A stretch of 64,000 nt of DNA from Candidatus Acidulodesulfobacterium ferriphilum (GTDB taxonomy: Bacteria; SZUA-79; Acidulodesulfobacterales; Acidulodesulfobacteraceae), in contig SGBD01000005.1 of NCBI GenBank assembly GCA_004195035.1, positions 39,241 to 103,240 of the forward strand, read 5' to 3'. Positions 1-8,800 of this stretch are shown one piece after another. A model generated the notes under the pieces. It did not search any database. It was not told the origin of the DNA and worked only from the letters and a program-made list of their open reading frames with translations. Within the stretch, counting starts at the first letter, position 1. Each line of letters begins with the position of its first letter. The position numbers and the translations under genes were made by a program.

Positions 1-84
1 CTGCTTACCTCGGGAAGAAACCCCTCCCTTGACATAGAATTAATAAATGATCTGGGGCTTGAAAAGGCGGAGTATGCCAAATAG
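1..84 (+). CDS. C-terminal end of an unidentified protein (partial)
   Basis: The frame is open from base 1 to a TAG at 82-84 and encodes 27 residues ending EYAK. It overlaps the chosen ruvX start (74) by 11 nt, an arrangement typical of translationally coupled genes. The tail is charged and shows no recognisable motif. In many bacteria ruvX follows alaS, but this tail does not resemble the end of alanyl-tRNA synthetase, so I do not assign a function. It could also be chance open frame, given how short it is. Confidence 0.4.
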   Translation: MLTSGRNPSLDIELINDLGLEKAEYAK

Positions 85-532
85 AAAAGCCCTTGGCATC
101 GATTACGGCTTAAAACGGATTGGACTTTCGTTAAGCGATGACACTCAAACAATTGCATTTCCGTTCAAATATATTCCTAACACTTCATTAAAAGAAATAA
201 TCGCCGAATTGGAAGAGATTATTTTTAACGAAAATATCGGCTTAATCGTGATAGGGATGCCGTTTGGCCTTAAGGGAAAACAAACCGATTTGTCGTTAAA
301 AATAAATGAATTTGTCGAGGAACTCTACCGCGCCCAAAACTCCGGCAAAACCGAAAACCCAATCCCTATTGTAATTTATGACGAAAGATTTTCAACGATT
401 CAGGCTCAAAAAAGCCTGATCAGCCAAAATGTTAAAAGAAAGAAAAGGAAAGAAATTGTGGATTCCGTGGCTTCCACTTTTATATTGCAATCCTATCTCG
501 ATAAAAACAAAAAAAACAATAAAAATTTATAA
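74..532 (+). CDS. ruvX: RuvX/YqgF-type putative pre-16S rRNA nuclease (Holliday junction resolvase fold)
   Basis: A 152-aa RNase H-fold protein of the YqgF family, which is known to process the 16S rRNA 5' end and was earlier called a Holliday junction resolvase. The family motifs are visible: GIDYG at residues 8-12 with the first catalytic Asp, an IVIGMP strand near 68-73, YDERFST near 115, and a C-terminal DSVAS with the last acidic residue. I chose the ATG at 74 over the in-frame ATG at 47 because family members begin only a few residues before GIDYG. The segment before 74 also encodes the end of the upstream frame. Length is normal for the family. An AT-rich non-coding stretch of 169 nt follows. 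Confidence 0.9.
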   Translation: MPNRKALGIDYGLKRIGLSLSDDTQTIAFPFKYIPNTSLKEIIAELEEIIFNENIGLIVIGMPFGLKGKQTDLSLKINEFVEELYRAQNSGKTENPIPIVIYDERFSTIQAQKSLISQNVKRKKRKEIVDSVASTFILQSYLDKNKKNNKNL

Positions 533-701
533 TTAATTGCAACTCTAAAAGTTTTTACTTACTTAAATTTATATAATTTTATATAATTTACAAGATGTTA
601 ATAATATTAATAAATATAATTAATAAAATATATATGACAAATTTACGAAACATAAAAAAACATAGATTAAAATAATTTAAAAAAATCAACAAATTCATTG
701 A

Positions 702-1736
702 ATGTGCTATTTTAACTATCCTGCCCATAAACGATTTAAAAAGATTGCGTTAATATTAGAATTTATTATTCCCTTAACCATTATTGCTTTTATCGCATCA
801 TATGCGTTCCTTCCGCAGTCATATCGCTATAGAAAGCCCGAACTTATTACGATTACCCGCGGAAATTCCTTAAAGGAGATAACATATAAACTTTACGATA
901 AAAAACTGATAAATAACCCATACCTATTTTATTTTATGGGCTTTATCAGCGGCTATTCAAGATATATCGAGGCCGGAACTTATTATGTATCCGCAAGCGA
1001 GTCTCCCGCTTCCATTTACCACAAATTTGTGAATGGCGATGTGGCATCGGCTAAGGTAACCATTCCGCCGGGTTTAAATATTTTTCAAATAGCCGAAATT
1101 CTGGCGAAAAAGAAAATTACAGGACAAAAACAGTTTTTAAAGGAGTGCTTTGATAAAAGATTTCTTTTAAGCCTTAAAATAGACGAAAAATCGGCTGAAG
1201 GTTTTTTATATCCCGATACATATATTTTTAAAATTCATTCAAACCCGCAAAATATAATTAAAGAAATGTTAAACGAATTCAATTTAAAAACAAAAAATCT
1301 AAAACTTAATTACGATGATTTGATAATAGCTTCCATGATTATCAAAGAGGCGGACGGAAATTATAAAAACGGCATGAGATTAATCTCATCGGTTATACAC
1401 AACAGGCTTAAGATAAATATGCCGTTGGATATCGATTCAACCTCCATATACGGTAAAAATTTATTAAGTTATAAAAAGTATAAAAAGGAGGATAAATTTA
1501 AAATCGACCTTAACATGAACCTGTCTTATTTAAAAATAAAGTCCCCGTATAATACATATCTAAATTACGGCCTTCCGCCCACGCCCATTGCAAACCCGAA
1601 CATCAGGGCAATTAAAGCAGCCATAGACCCCGCTAAAACACGATATTTATATTACATGTCCACAAAATCAGGAAAAACAATATTTGCCGAGACATTGATA
1701 AACCAAAATGAAAATATTAATAAATATCTTAGATAA
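702..1736 (+). CDS. mltG: Endolytic murein transglycosylase MltG (YceG family)
   Basis: A 344-aa membrane-anchored lytic transglycosylase that cleaves nascent glycan strands in the periplasm and is thought to terminate peptidoglycan polymerisation. One transmembrane helix spans about residues 15-37 and is followed by a LysM-like region. The catalytic core holds the conserved Glu in a KEAD motif (about residue 216), HNRL near 233 and SPYNTY near 281-286. It continues with GLPPTPIANP, the family hallmark. A lysine-rich insert at about 252-275 is longer than usual. The ATG at 702 has no clear ribosome-binding site. ruvX followed by mltG is a common neighbourhood. Confidence 0.9.
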   Translation: MCYFNYPAHKRFKKIALILEFIIPLTIIAFIASYAFLPQSYRYRKPELITITRGNSLKEITYKLYDKKLINNPYLFYFMGFISGYSRYIEAGTYYVSASESPASIYHKFVNGDVASAKVTIPPGLNIFQIAEILAKKKITGQKQFLKECFDKRFLLSLKIDEKSAEGFLYPDTYIFKIHSNPQNIIKEMLNEFNLKTKNLKLNYDDLIIASMIIKEADGNYKNGMRLISSVIHNRLKINMPLDIDSTSIYGKNLLSYKKYKKEDKFKIDLNMNLSYLKIKSPYNTYLNYGLPPTPIANPNIRAIKAAIDPAKTRYLYYMSTKSGKTIFAETLINQNENINKYLR

Positions 1737-1845
1737 GTAAAAACATAAAAATAAATTAATTTATTTTAAAAAATATATTATAATATCAATATGAGAAAGC
1801 TTGAAGGAGACCGTTTAAAATTTTTATTTATGGAGGAAAAACAAA

Positions 1846-2667
1846 ATGAAATCGTTAAAAGTCGGATATTTGACTAAATTATCCGCAAAAGACATGCTTT
1901 TGCATATAAAAACTTCGTTTTTATTTCAAAAATCGAACAGGGCATTAGCAACTCTTGCAGTGCTTCTTCTTCTGCCTGTTCTTGCCTTTTCGGGATGCGC
2001 CACAACCGCGGGACCGACAACCAGTGCAAGCGGGCTGTCTTCCGGCAATGTCGCGTTAAGCACCAAAATGAGCTCAAGCATATTTCTGCAGCCTGTTGCG
2101 CCGCAAAAAAAAGTTGTATATGTAAGTGTAAGAAACACTTCTACTGCTACGGGACTTAATTTTAGAAACGAACTTATTTCAGCCTTGATCGGCGAAGGTT
2201 ACCGCATAACGAATAATCCTCAGGAAGCCAATTTTATGCTTATGTCTAATGTTCTTTATATCGGTAAAGAATCACAAAATTATACGGTGGCCGGCGCTTT
2301 AGCGGGGGGTTTCGGCGGCGCTTTTATAGGCTCAAGATATAACTCAGGCACTTCGATGGTAGCAGGAGGAGCGTTAGGAGCCTTGGCGGGCGGTATTATA
2401 GGCTCGATGTTTCAAAACAAAAACTATATGATGATTGTAGATATTCAGCTTGAACAGAGACAGGCTGGAACCTACACCACGAACTCCACCGCCGCGGGTC
2501 AGGGAACGGCAAGTACCATCACGACTTATAATGCAGGCGTTAAAAACTGGGCCATATACAGGGATAGAATCGTATCGCAGGCATCGGCAATGAATCTGGA
2601 ATTTGCATCTGCCGAACCTTTATTAAAACAGCAGATGGCTCATTCGATAGCTAATTTATTGCCGTAA
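1846..2667 (+). CDS. TraT-like outer-membrane lipoprotein
   Basis: A 273-aa predicted lipoprotein resembling TraT, the F-plasmid surface-exclusion and complement-resistance protein. The N-terminus has a long n-region, a hydrophobic core and a lipobox ending in Cys51 (AFSGC). Residue +2 is Ala, which is compatible with outer-membrane sorting. Family resemblances run throughout: KMSSSIFLQP after the leader, two glycine-rich hydrophobic stretches (about 146-160 and 169-186), YMMIVDIQLEQR, and a C-terminal SIANLLP. The start is supported by GGAGG at 1832-1836. It is a stand-alone gene with its own terminator (2709-2736). No conjugation genes lie nearby, so a plasmid-style role is not implied. Confidence 0.8.
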   Translation: MKSLKVGYLTKLSAKDMLLHIKTSFLFQKSNRALATLAVLLLLPVLAFSGCATTAGPTTSASGLSSGNVALSTKMSSSIFLQPVAPQKKVVYVSVRNTSTATGLNFRNELISALIGEGYRITNNPQEANFMLMSNVLYIGKESQNYTVAGALAGGFGGAFIGSRYNSGTSMVAGGALGALAGGIIGSMFQNKNYMMIVDIQLEQRQAGTYTTNSTAAGQGTASTITTYNAGVKNWAIYRDRIVSQASAMNLEFASAEPLLKQQMAHSIANLLP

Positions 2668-2708
2668 ATAATTATAAATAATTAATTGGCTATTTAAAAT
2701 CTTAAAAT

Positions 2709-2736
2709 AAAAAAGGCGCCGTAGGGCGCCTTTTTT
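2709..2736. terminator. Intrinsic terminator after the TraT-like gene
   Basis: The hairpin GGCGCC-GTAG-GGCGCC is flanked by an A-run on the left and TTTTTT on the right, so it can work in both orientations. It lies 42 nt after the traT-like stop codon and separates this gene from the mod operon. Confidence 0.9.
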
Positions 2737-2774
2737 GCAGTTGCTATTGAAATATCTTATATAGATAATTTCCC

Positions 2775-2803
2775 TTGACAAAAGATTATTATCGTTATAT
2801 CAT
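2775..2803 (+). promoter_or_regulatory. Sigma-70-type promoter of the mod operon
   Basis: TTGACA at 2775-2780 is followed by a 17-bp spacer and TATCAT at 2798-2803, which matches the sigma-70 consensus at 11 of 12 positions. The predicted transcription start is about 70 nt before modA. The -10 box lies inside the ModE-type palindrome. Confidence 0.75.
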
Positions 2804-2816
2804 TACAGATATAACA
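2793..2816 (+). promoter_or_regulatory. Candidate ModE (molybdate-responsive) operator
   Basis: The inverted repeat CGTTATAT-N8-ATATAACA has perfect 7-bp arms (2794-2800 and 2809-2815). Both the half-sites and the 8-bp spacing match the known Escherichia coli ModE box upstream of modA. It covers the -10 element, so a bound repressor would block the promoter. No modE gene is visible in the window, so the regulator itself is inferred. Confidence 0.7.
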
Positions 2817-2880
2817 CATATAAAACAAGCCTGTAACAAGTAAGATAAGTAAATAAATAACTAATTAATGGAGGTCAAGC

Positions 2881-3720
2881 ATGAAAAATCACATTAAATC
2901 CATTTTAAGATTTGAATATTTATCATTATTTTTAGCACTATTGTCTATAAGTTTTGTAAGTTTTACGACATTTAATATCACCGCCGCAAATGCCATTACC
3001 CTGAGGATAATGGCAGCCGATGCCCTTCCAAAGCCGATTACGGAAATCGGCAATATCTTTAAAAAAGAACACCCGGGCGCCAAAATAGATTACGATTTTC
3101 TGGGCGCAGGCGTCCTTAAGGGCGATATCGAAGAAGGAGCGCCGTGCGATGTCTTTTTATCGGCAAACGGAAAATTTCAAAGGCAGCTTAAAAGAAAAGG
3201 GTTTTTAAATTCTTACAGGGTTTTTGCATACGATTACTTAGCAGCCGCCACGCCTTATAACAATCCTGCCCATGTTACAAAGTCTAATTTAATACAAAAA
3301 CTAATGGATGCCAATGTTACGCTTGCAACATCCAGTCCGCATTCCGACCCCGCCGGCGATTATACATGGAAGATGTTTAAAATAATAGACAAAAATATCC
3401 CCGGCGCTTTTGAAAAGATTACAAACCACGTCAATCACCTGCTTGACGCCGCATTAGTTATGCCGATCCTTGAAAACGGAGACACAGACTTGGGTATTCT
3501 CTATACATCGCAGCTTCTTGAGCTTAAAAGAAGCGGAGCTAAGATTAATATTATCAAGATACCCAAAAAATATAATACTCACGCAAAATTTACGGCGGCA
3601 GTTTTAAATCAATCAAAACATAAGGCTCTTGATGAAGACTTCGTAAAACTTCTTTTTTCAAAAAAAGGAAAAAAGATATTAAAGCACTGGGGATTTTCTC
3701 CCGTAAATTCCGCAAAGTAA
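2881..3720 (+). CDS. modA: Molybdate (or tungstate) ABC transporter substrate-binding protein
   Basis: A 279-aa periplasmic binding protein of the ModA/WtpA family. An export signal covers about residues 1-38 and is followed by an LRIMAADALP strand. CDVFLSAN and SDPAGDYTWKMFK are the anion-pocket regions of this family, and the C-terminus ends HWGF. The start has GGAGG at 2870-2874. It is the first gene of modA-modB-modC, and the ModE-type operator upstream supports molybdate as the ligand. Tungstate cannot be excluded from sequence alone. A molybdopterin oxidoreductase fragment at the far end of the window shows that the organism uses Mo/W enzymes. Confidence 0.88.
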   Translation: MKNHIKSILRFEYLSLFLALLSISFVSFTTFNITAANAITLRIMAADALPKPITEIGNIFKKEHPGAKIDYDFLGAGVLKGDIEEGAPCDVFLSANGKFQRQLKRKGFLNSYRVFAYDYLAAATPYNNPAHVTKSNLIQKLMDANVTLATSSPHSDPAGDYTWKMFKIIDKNIPGAFEKITNHVNHLLDAALVMPILENGDTDLGILYTSQLLELKRSGAKINIIKIPKKYNTHAKFTAAVLNQSKHKALDEDFVKLLFSKKGKKILKHWGFSPVNSAK

Positions 3721-3870
3721 AATATTTTTGTTTTAATTTATGTAAAAAGTGTGGATTTTTTGATTTTGAGATTTTAACAATCTTTATAATATTATAAAAT
3801 TATATCAATATGAATAAACAGAAATCAAAAAACTTCTGAAAAATAAAAATTTCACATATTAAGATAACAT

Positions 3871-4674
3871 ATGGCTTTTAATAAAAATAAAATATTCGAC
3901 ATACTTGTTTACATTATCTCGTTTTCATTTTTTATTGCGCTGGCACTGCTCCTTTCAGGCATATTTTTTCAAACATCGCTTAATCTTTTTATAAAAGAAT
4001 TAAAAGATATCCGGCTTTGGAACTCCATCTTTTTAAGTTTTAAAATATCTTTCATCGTTATTTTAATAAACTTGATAGTCGGCATCCCTCTTGCCTATAT
4101 ATTGTCGTTTAAGAGAAGCAAAATATCGTTTATACTTGATTTAATCTCCGCTCTTCCGCTCACGACATCGCCGCTTGTAATAGGTTTTGCCGTTCTAATT
4201 ACCATGGGTTCGTTAAATCCGATAGGCAAGTTTTTTATGAGCAGGGGAATAAAATTCGTATTTACCCCTCAGGGAATTATATTGGTTCAATTAATTATAT
4301 CCTTTCCGTTTTTCGTAAATATAACAAAAACCTCTTTTGATTCTATAAACAGAAAAATGCTGGATTCGGCTAAAACCGTAGGGGCATCATCTTTTGACGC
4401 TTTATTTAAAATTATTCTGCCGCTTTCATATAACGGCATTCTGGCGGGACTTGCGATGAGCTGGTCAAGATCGATGGGCGAGTATGCCGCAACACAGATG
4501 GTTTCAGGCGTTATTCCAAATGTAACTGAAACCGCCCCTATAGAAGTTTTTGTCAAAACCGGCTACGGCAATTACCCTGCCGCCATTGCCATCGCCAGCA
4601 TTTTAATGTTAATATCCATGTTTTCTCTTGGAATTTTTAAATACTTTAATTACAAAACAAGGACAAACAATTAA
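3871..4674 (+). CDS. modB: Molybdate ABC transporter permease
   Basis: A 267-aa inner-membrane permease with about six hydrophobic helices. It carries the cytoplasmic coupling loop of the binding-protein-dependent permeases (SMGEYAATQMVSG, about 206-218), which docks on the ATPase. It lies 150 nt after modA and 16 nt before the chosen modC start. The long modA-modB gap contains an 11-bp AT-rich inverted repeat (3756-3766 and 3822-3832) that could reduce downstream expression or protect the modA message. No strong ribosome-binding site is visible before the ATG. Confidence 0.88.
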   Translation: MAFNKNKIFDILVYIISFSFFIALALLLSGIFFQTSLNLFIKELKDIRLWNSIFLSFKISFIVILINLIVGIPLAYILSFKRSKISFILDLISALPLTTSPLVIGFAVLITMGSLNPIGKFFMSRGIKFVFTPQGIILVQLIISFPFFVNITKTSFDSINRKMLDSAKTVGASSFDALFKIILPLSYNGILAGLAMSWSRSMGEYAATQMVSGVIPNVTETAPIEVFVKTGYGNYPAAIAIASILMLISMFSLGIFKYFNYKTRTNN

Positions 4675-4690
4675 TCTTTCCTGCCTAAAA

Positions 4691-5836
4691 ATGAAACTAT
4701 TAGAAATTAAAAATATTTATAAAAGTTTTTCGGATAAAAAGGTCTTAACCGGCATAAATTTAGATATAGAAAGCGGGGAAATCTCCTCTATTTTCGGCTA
4801 TTCCGGCGAGGGTAAAAGCACGCTTTTAAAGATAATTTGCGGAATTATAAAGCAGGATAACGGCGATATCATGCTTAACGGGAAAAGCATAAACAGCCTT
4901 GAGCCTTATGAAAGACACGCCGTCCTCGTAATGGATGAACCACTCTTATTCCCGCACATGAATGTATTTGAAAATATAGCCTTCGGCTCAAAATTAAGCT
5001 CTAATAAAAAAAGGCATATAAACAATAACAGGAATATATTGAAATCTACAAAAGAAATAATGGAATTACTTGGAATTACGGGTCTTGAAAAAAGATACCC
5101 TGATGAAATAAGCATGGGGCAGGCTCAGAGAGTGTCTTTGGCAAGAGCGTTAATTGTGAACCCTGAAATTATACTTATGGATGAACCGTTTTCGAACCTC
5201 GACATTATTTCAAAAACCAAGGTTAGAAAACTAATTAAGGATATAAACAATGAACTTAAAATTTCTATGCTGCTTGTAACGCATGACATAGAAGATGTTT
5301 TAAATCTATCAAATAAAATGTTTATTTTAAATAACGGAAAAATTCAGGATTCCGGAAAACCTAAGGATGTTTTGAAAAAACCATCCTCTATGGATGCGGC
5401 TTTCCTTCTGGGAACGGAAAATATATTTGAGGGCATCATATCGGAAATAGACAAAAAAAATAATTTAATTAAAATTAAACTTTTAAATGGAAAACAAGGA
5501 AATAGTTATATCGAGACGGATTTTCAGGGAGATTTCGAAATAAACGAGCAGGTTTTTTTTGTAATAAGACCTGAAGAAATAATAATACTGAGGGATGACA
5601 GGCAAACTTCGAAACCGGTGAAGGAGAATCACTTTTCGGGAAGGATTATTTCAGCCGTTTTTACATCGCGGATGATGGAAATACTGATTAGCTCTGAAAA
5701 TGATTCCATGTTTAAGGTTTTAATACCCTTTCATGCTTATGAGGTTATGAACCTTTTTGAGGGAAAAACAGTCAATATCTCTTTAAAAAAATCGGCGATA
5801 CATATCATAAAAAAGAAAAAACCGATAAGACTTTAA
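4691..5836 (+). CDS. modC: Molybdate ABC transporter ATP-binding protein
   Basis: A 381-aa cytoplasmic ATPase. Walker A is GYSGEGKST (about 36-44), the signature is ISMGQ (140-144) in place of LSGGQ, Walker B is IILMDEP (about 160-166), and the H-loop is in VTHD. The C-terminal third contains the TOBE-type anion-binding region typical of ModC and related importers. Oddly, the Q-loop glutamine expected before LFPHM is absent: the segment reads VMDEPLLFPHM, with Asp at the aligned position. I chose the ATG at 4691 because the NBD fold begins immediately there; an in-frame ATG at 4628 would run into modB. The stop is 4 nt from the convergent xseA stop. Confidence 0.87.
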   Translation: MKLLEIKNIYKSFSDKKVLTGINLDIESGEISSIFGYSGEGKSTLLKIICGIIKQDNGDIMLNGKSINSLEPYERHAVLVMDEPLLFPHMNVFENIAFGSKLSSNKKRHINNNRNILKSTKEIMELLGITGLEKRYPDEISMGQAQRVSLARALIVNPEIILMDEPFSNLDIISKTKVRKLIKDINNELKISMLLVTHDIEDVLNLSNKMFILNNGKIQDSGKPKDVLKKPSSMDAAFLLGTENIFEGIISEIDKKNNLIKIKLLNGKQGNSYIETDFQGDFEINEQVFFVIRPEEIIILRDDRQTSKPVKENHFSGRIISAVFTSRMMEILISSENDSMFKVLIPFHAYEVMNLFEGKTVNISLKKSAIHIIKKKKPIRL

Positions 5837-5840
5837 CTCT

Positions 5841-7211
5841 CTATTTAACATCTCTCCCCTTGACCACGGCACTTAAGTTTCCGTCGCTTAAAGTTATTTT
5901 TATATTTTCGTTTTCTTCCACATTTAAAACCGATGAAATAACCCTTTTATCATCGGTAAAAACTATACTATACCCTCTCTTTAAAACATTGTAAGGACTT
6001 AATGAACTTAATGCCTTATTTTCGGTCTTAAGCCTATTTCTATAATTCAATATCACTATTTCCATTGCCTTTTTAAGTTTTCCCGATAAATCTGTGATAT
6101 AAGATTTGCGCTCATTAAAAACAGATAAAGGGCTTCTCAATAAAAGCCTTTTATTAAGATGTTCAAAATTAATTTTCGATAAATGAATACGCGAAACGAT
6201 GCTTTTACGCAGACTGTCCGCAAGATCATATAACCTGAGCGTTTTATCCTGAATAAACCTTTTTGGAGAGGCCGTTTCCCTGTTTTTAATTAAATTGGAT
6301 AAAGCATCTTTTTTAGTTAAAATAACATTAAAAATCCCCTGTTCTACCCTGCCTCTTAACGATTTTATCTGTTTTATAAGTTCAAGCTTTACAGGAACAA
6401 CCATTTCTGCGGCATTAGAAGGTGTTGACGCCCTTCTGTCCGCTACAAAATCGGCAATAGTAAAATCGGTTTCGTGACCGACTGCGCTTATTACCGGAAC
6501 TTCCGAATTATAAATAGCCCTTGCGGTAGTTTCTTCGTTGAAAGCCCATAAATCCTCGATGCTCCCCCCGCCCCTTCCGACTATAATCACATCGACTTTT
6601 TCCTGCGTCCTGCTATATAAATTTAACAAGTCAATTGCATAAGCTATTTCTGCTGAACTGTTTTTTCCCTGGACGCTCGCATTTGCAAATACTATAGATA
6701 CATTTTTAAATCTTGACCTTATTATTTTTATCATATCGTGTAAAACAGCCCCGCTTCTCGATGTAACTATTCCTATGGTTTCAGGTAAAAACGGAATCTT
6801 TCTTTTACGGGATTCGTCGAACAACCCTTCACTTTTAAGTTTTTCTTTTAACTGCTCGAATAATAGATAAAGCTCTCCATAACCCGAAGGCTCTATTTCC
6901 GATATTATAAAACTATATTCGCCCCTCGGTTCATAGACGTTAATCCGTCCATAAACGGCCACAGACAGCCCCTCTTTAATCTCAAACCTTATCTTTCGAA
7001 TATCGTTTCTAAAAATTATACATTTTAATTTAGCATATTCATCTTTTAAATCAAAATAAATACCCGAAGAATAATTAGTTTTTAAGCCGGAAATCTCCCC
7101 TTTTACCCTTATGTCGTAAAGACTCCCTTCCATCATATCTTTAATAAAACGGGTAATTTCGGATACGGTATAAACTGCCTCATCCGCAACATTATTCATA
7201 TTCATATTCAT
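5841..7211 (-). CDS. xseA: Exodeoxyribonuclease VII large subunit
   Basis: A 456-aa catalytic subunit of ExoVII, which degrades single-stranded DNA to oligonucleotides in the cytoplasm with the small subunit XseB. An N-terminal OB-fold (VSEITRFIKDMMEG onward) precedes the catalytic domain with IGIVTSRSGAV, VGRGGGSIEDLWAFN and VGHETDFTIADFVADRRASTP. A long helical region follows, ending YNVLKRGYSIV. The N-terminus reads MNMNMN, so the exact start among three nearby ATGs is uncertain. It is the last gene of the tetR-MFP-RND-MFS run (16-nt gap), while its partner xseB is 28 kb away. Confidence 0.93.
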   Translation of the reverse strand: MNMNMNNVADEAVYTVSEITRFIKDMMEGSLYDIRVKGEISGLKTNYSSGIYFDLKDEYAKLKCIIFRNDIRKIRFEIKEGLSVAVYGRINVYEPRGEYSFIISEIEPSGYGELYLLFEQLKEKLKSEGLFDESRKRKIPFLPETIGIVTSRSGAVLHDMIKIIRSRFKNVSIVFANASVQGKNSSAEIAYAIDLLNLYSRTQEKVDVIIVGRGGGSIEDLWAFNEETTARAIYNSEVPVISAVGHETDFTIADFVADRRASTPSNAAEMVVPVKLELIKQIKSLRGRVEQGIFNVILTKKDALSNLIKNRETASPKRFIQDKTLRLYDLADSLRKSIVSRIHLSKINFEHLNKRLLLRSPLSVFNERKSYITDLSGKLKKAMEIVILNYRNRLKTENKALSSLSPYNVLKRGYSIVFTDDKRVISSVLNVEENENIKITLSDGNLSAVVKGRDVK

Positions 7212-7227
7212 AATTTTATCATATCTC

Positions 7228-8778
7228 TTATAAATTTCTCCCTGATTTTTTATTTTTAATAAAGAAGGCTATAGCTGCTCCGGCCAATGTAATATAGCCC
7301 AGAATCGCAAATGAATCGCCGTAAGCGGCAATGGAAGCAAACATCTGTACAACATAATCAAAAAAGCTCAGGGATGGATTTGGAAAAATCGTTCCCTGCC
7401 TGAAATACGATGGCGCTTTGTTTATTAGACCGCCGCTAATAAAATTCATCATATTATGATATGCGTAAAAATTATATTTAATATCGCTTGCGTATTGATT
7501 TAAATGATAAACCTGCCTTACCACAAGTTCGTTGCCTATAAAAGCTATCCCGAACGAAGCCCCTACCTGAAGCGTTACAGGAATTAAACCTGAAACCTCG
7601 GGAATTTGTTCCGTTTTTACCGAATTTAGCGCGGCGCTCATAACAGGGGCATTTAACAGCCCTATGCCTACGCCTCTTATCAGTTGATTTATAACGATAT
7701 CATAAACGCTTGTGTTTAATGAGAGATTGTCGAACATAAACATAGATGCCGCAACAATCAAAAGGCCTAAAAAAAGCGGATACCTCGGTCCTATTTTATC
7801 GGATATTTTTCCTGAAAACAGAGAAACACACGCAACCGAAATTGCTGTCGGAGCCATTAAAATCCCTGTTCGCATAGCATTGTAATTTAAAACGTTTTCT
7901 ATGAAAAGCGGCAGTAAAAACATTGCCCCGAAAATTCCAACCGCCCTTATCATATTAACGATGGAAGCTATAACAAAATTATAATTTTTAAAAATGCCTA
8001 AATTAAGAAGGGGCGTTTCGACAAATAATTCCGTTATTATAAAAAAAACAAGTGAAAAGCCGCTTATAACCTCTGATTGGACTATAATAGGAGCATGCCA
8101 GCCATAGGTCTGCCCCTCGTTTAACGCATATAACAAGGAACCCATCGATAGCGCCATAAACAAAAAACCAAAAATATCAAATTTCTTTACATATTTTTTT
8201 ATAGGAATATCGTGCGGTAAAATTGCGATTGAACCCAATATAGAGATAATCCCTATCGGAACATTTACGAAAAATAACCATCTCCAGTCAACATAATCGA
8301 CAAAATATCCTCCGATAGTCGGCCCGATTGCCGGAGCCACCATTGCCCCTATAGACCAGATACCCATAGCCTCCCCTCTTTCCTCGGGAGCAAAAACCTC
8401 GGCTATAAGGGTTAGCCCTGTAGGCGTAAGCCCTGCGCCGCCTATTGCCTGTATAATGCGAAATATAATAATATCGGTAAACGACGGCGCCATCCCGCAT
8501 AAAGCTGAACCTATCACAAAAATACTAATGGAGACTATAAAAGGATATCTTATCCCGTATTTTCTTCTAAAAAAAGCTACTGGAAGTATAACGATAGAAT
8601 AAGCTATCGTATAGGCAATCATTACCCATTCGACATCGGTAACATTGATGCCAAAATGGGACATCATTTTTGGAAGAGCCACCGTTACGATATTGACATC
8701 GAGAATAGCCATAAAGGAAGAAACGACCACGAGGGCGAGAACTATCCATTTGTAATGCTTATGCGATTTTTCAACCAT
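7228..8778 (-). CDS. DHA2-family (EmrB/QacA-type) MFS drug exporter
   Basis: A 516-aa inner-membrane proton antiporter with about 14 hydrophobic segments. The first helix carries the DHA2 hallmark LDVNIVTVALP near residue 25. A motif-C-like GAMVAPAIGPTIGGYFVD lies near 145-162. Members export drugs or other amphiphiles, and in Gram-negatives they often need an EmrA-type adaptor. Here the only adaptor is the RND-type membrane-fusion protein two genes upstream. The gap to the RND gene is 22 nt. Expression should follow the TetR repressor at the head of the operon. Confidence 0.87.
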   Translation of the reverse strand: MVEKSHKHYKWIVLALVVVSSFMAILDVNIVTVALPKMMSHFGINVTDVEWVMIAYTIAYSIVILPVAFFRRKYGIRYPFIVSISIFVIGSALCGMAPSFTDIIIFRIIQAIGGAGLTPTGLTLIAEVFAPEERGEAMGIWSIGAMVAPAIGPTIGGYFVDYVDWRWLFFVNVPIGIISILGSIAILPHDIPIKKYVKKFDIFGFLFMALSMGSLLYALNEGQTYGWHAPIIVQSEVISGFSLVFFIITELFVETPLLNLGIFKNYNFVIASIVNMIRAVGIFGAMFLLPLFIENVLNYNAMRTGILMAPTAISVACVSLFSGKISDKIGPRYPLFLGLLIVAASMFMFDNLSLNTSVYDIVINQLIRGVGIGLLNAPVMSAALNSVKTEQIPEVSGLIPVTLQVGASFGIAFIGNELVVRQVYHLNQYASDIKYNFYAYHNMMNFISGGLINKAPSYFRQGTIFPNPSLSFFDYVVQMFASIAAYGDSFAILGYITLAGAAIAFFIKNKKSGRNL

Positions 8779-8800
8779 TATTTTAACCTGTTATTTTCCA

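Noticed and set aside
3756-3832. 11-bp inverted repeat between modA and modB as a terminator
   Set aside because: The arms are almost all A/T, 55 nt apart, and no U-run follows in either sense. Too weak to call.
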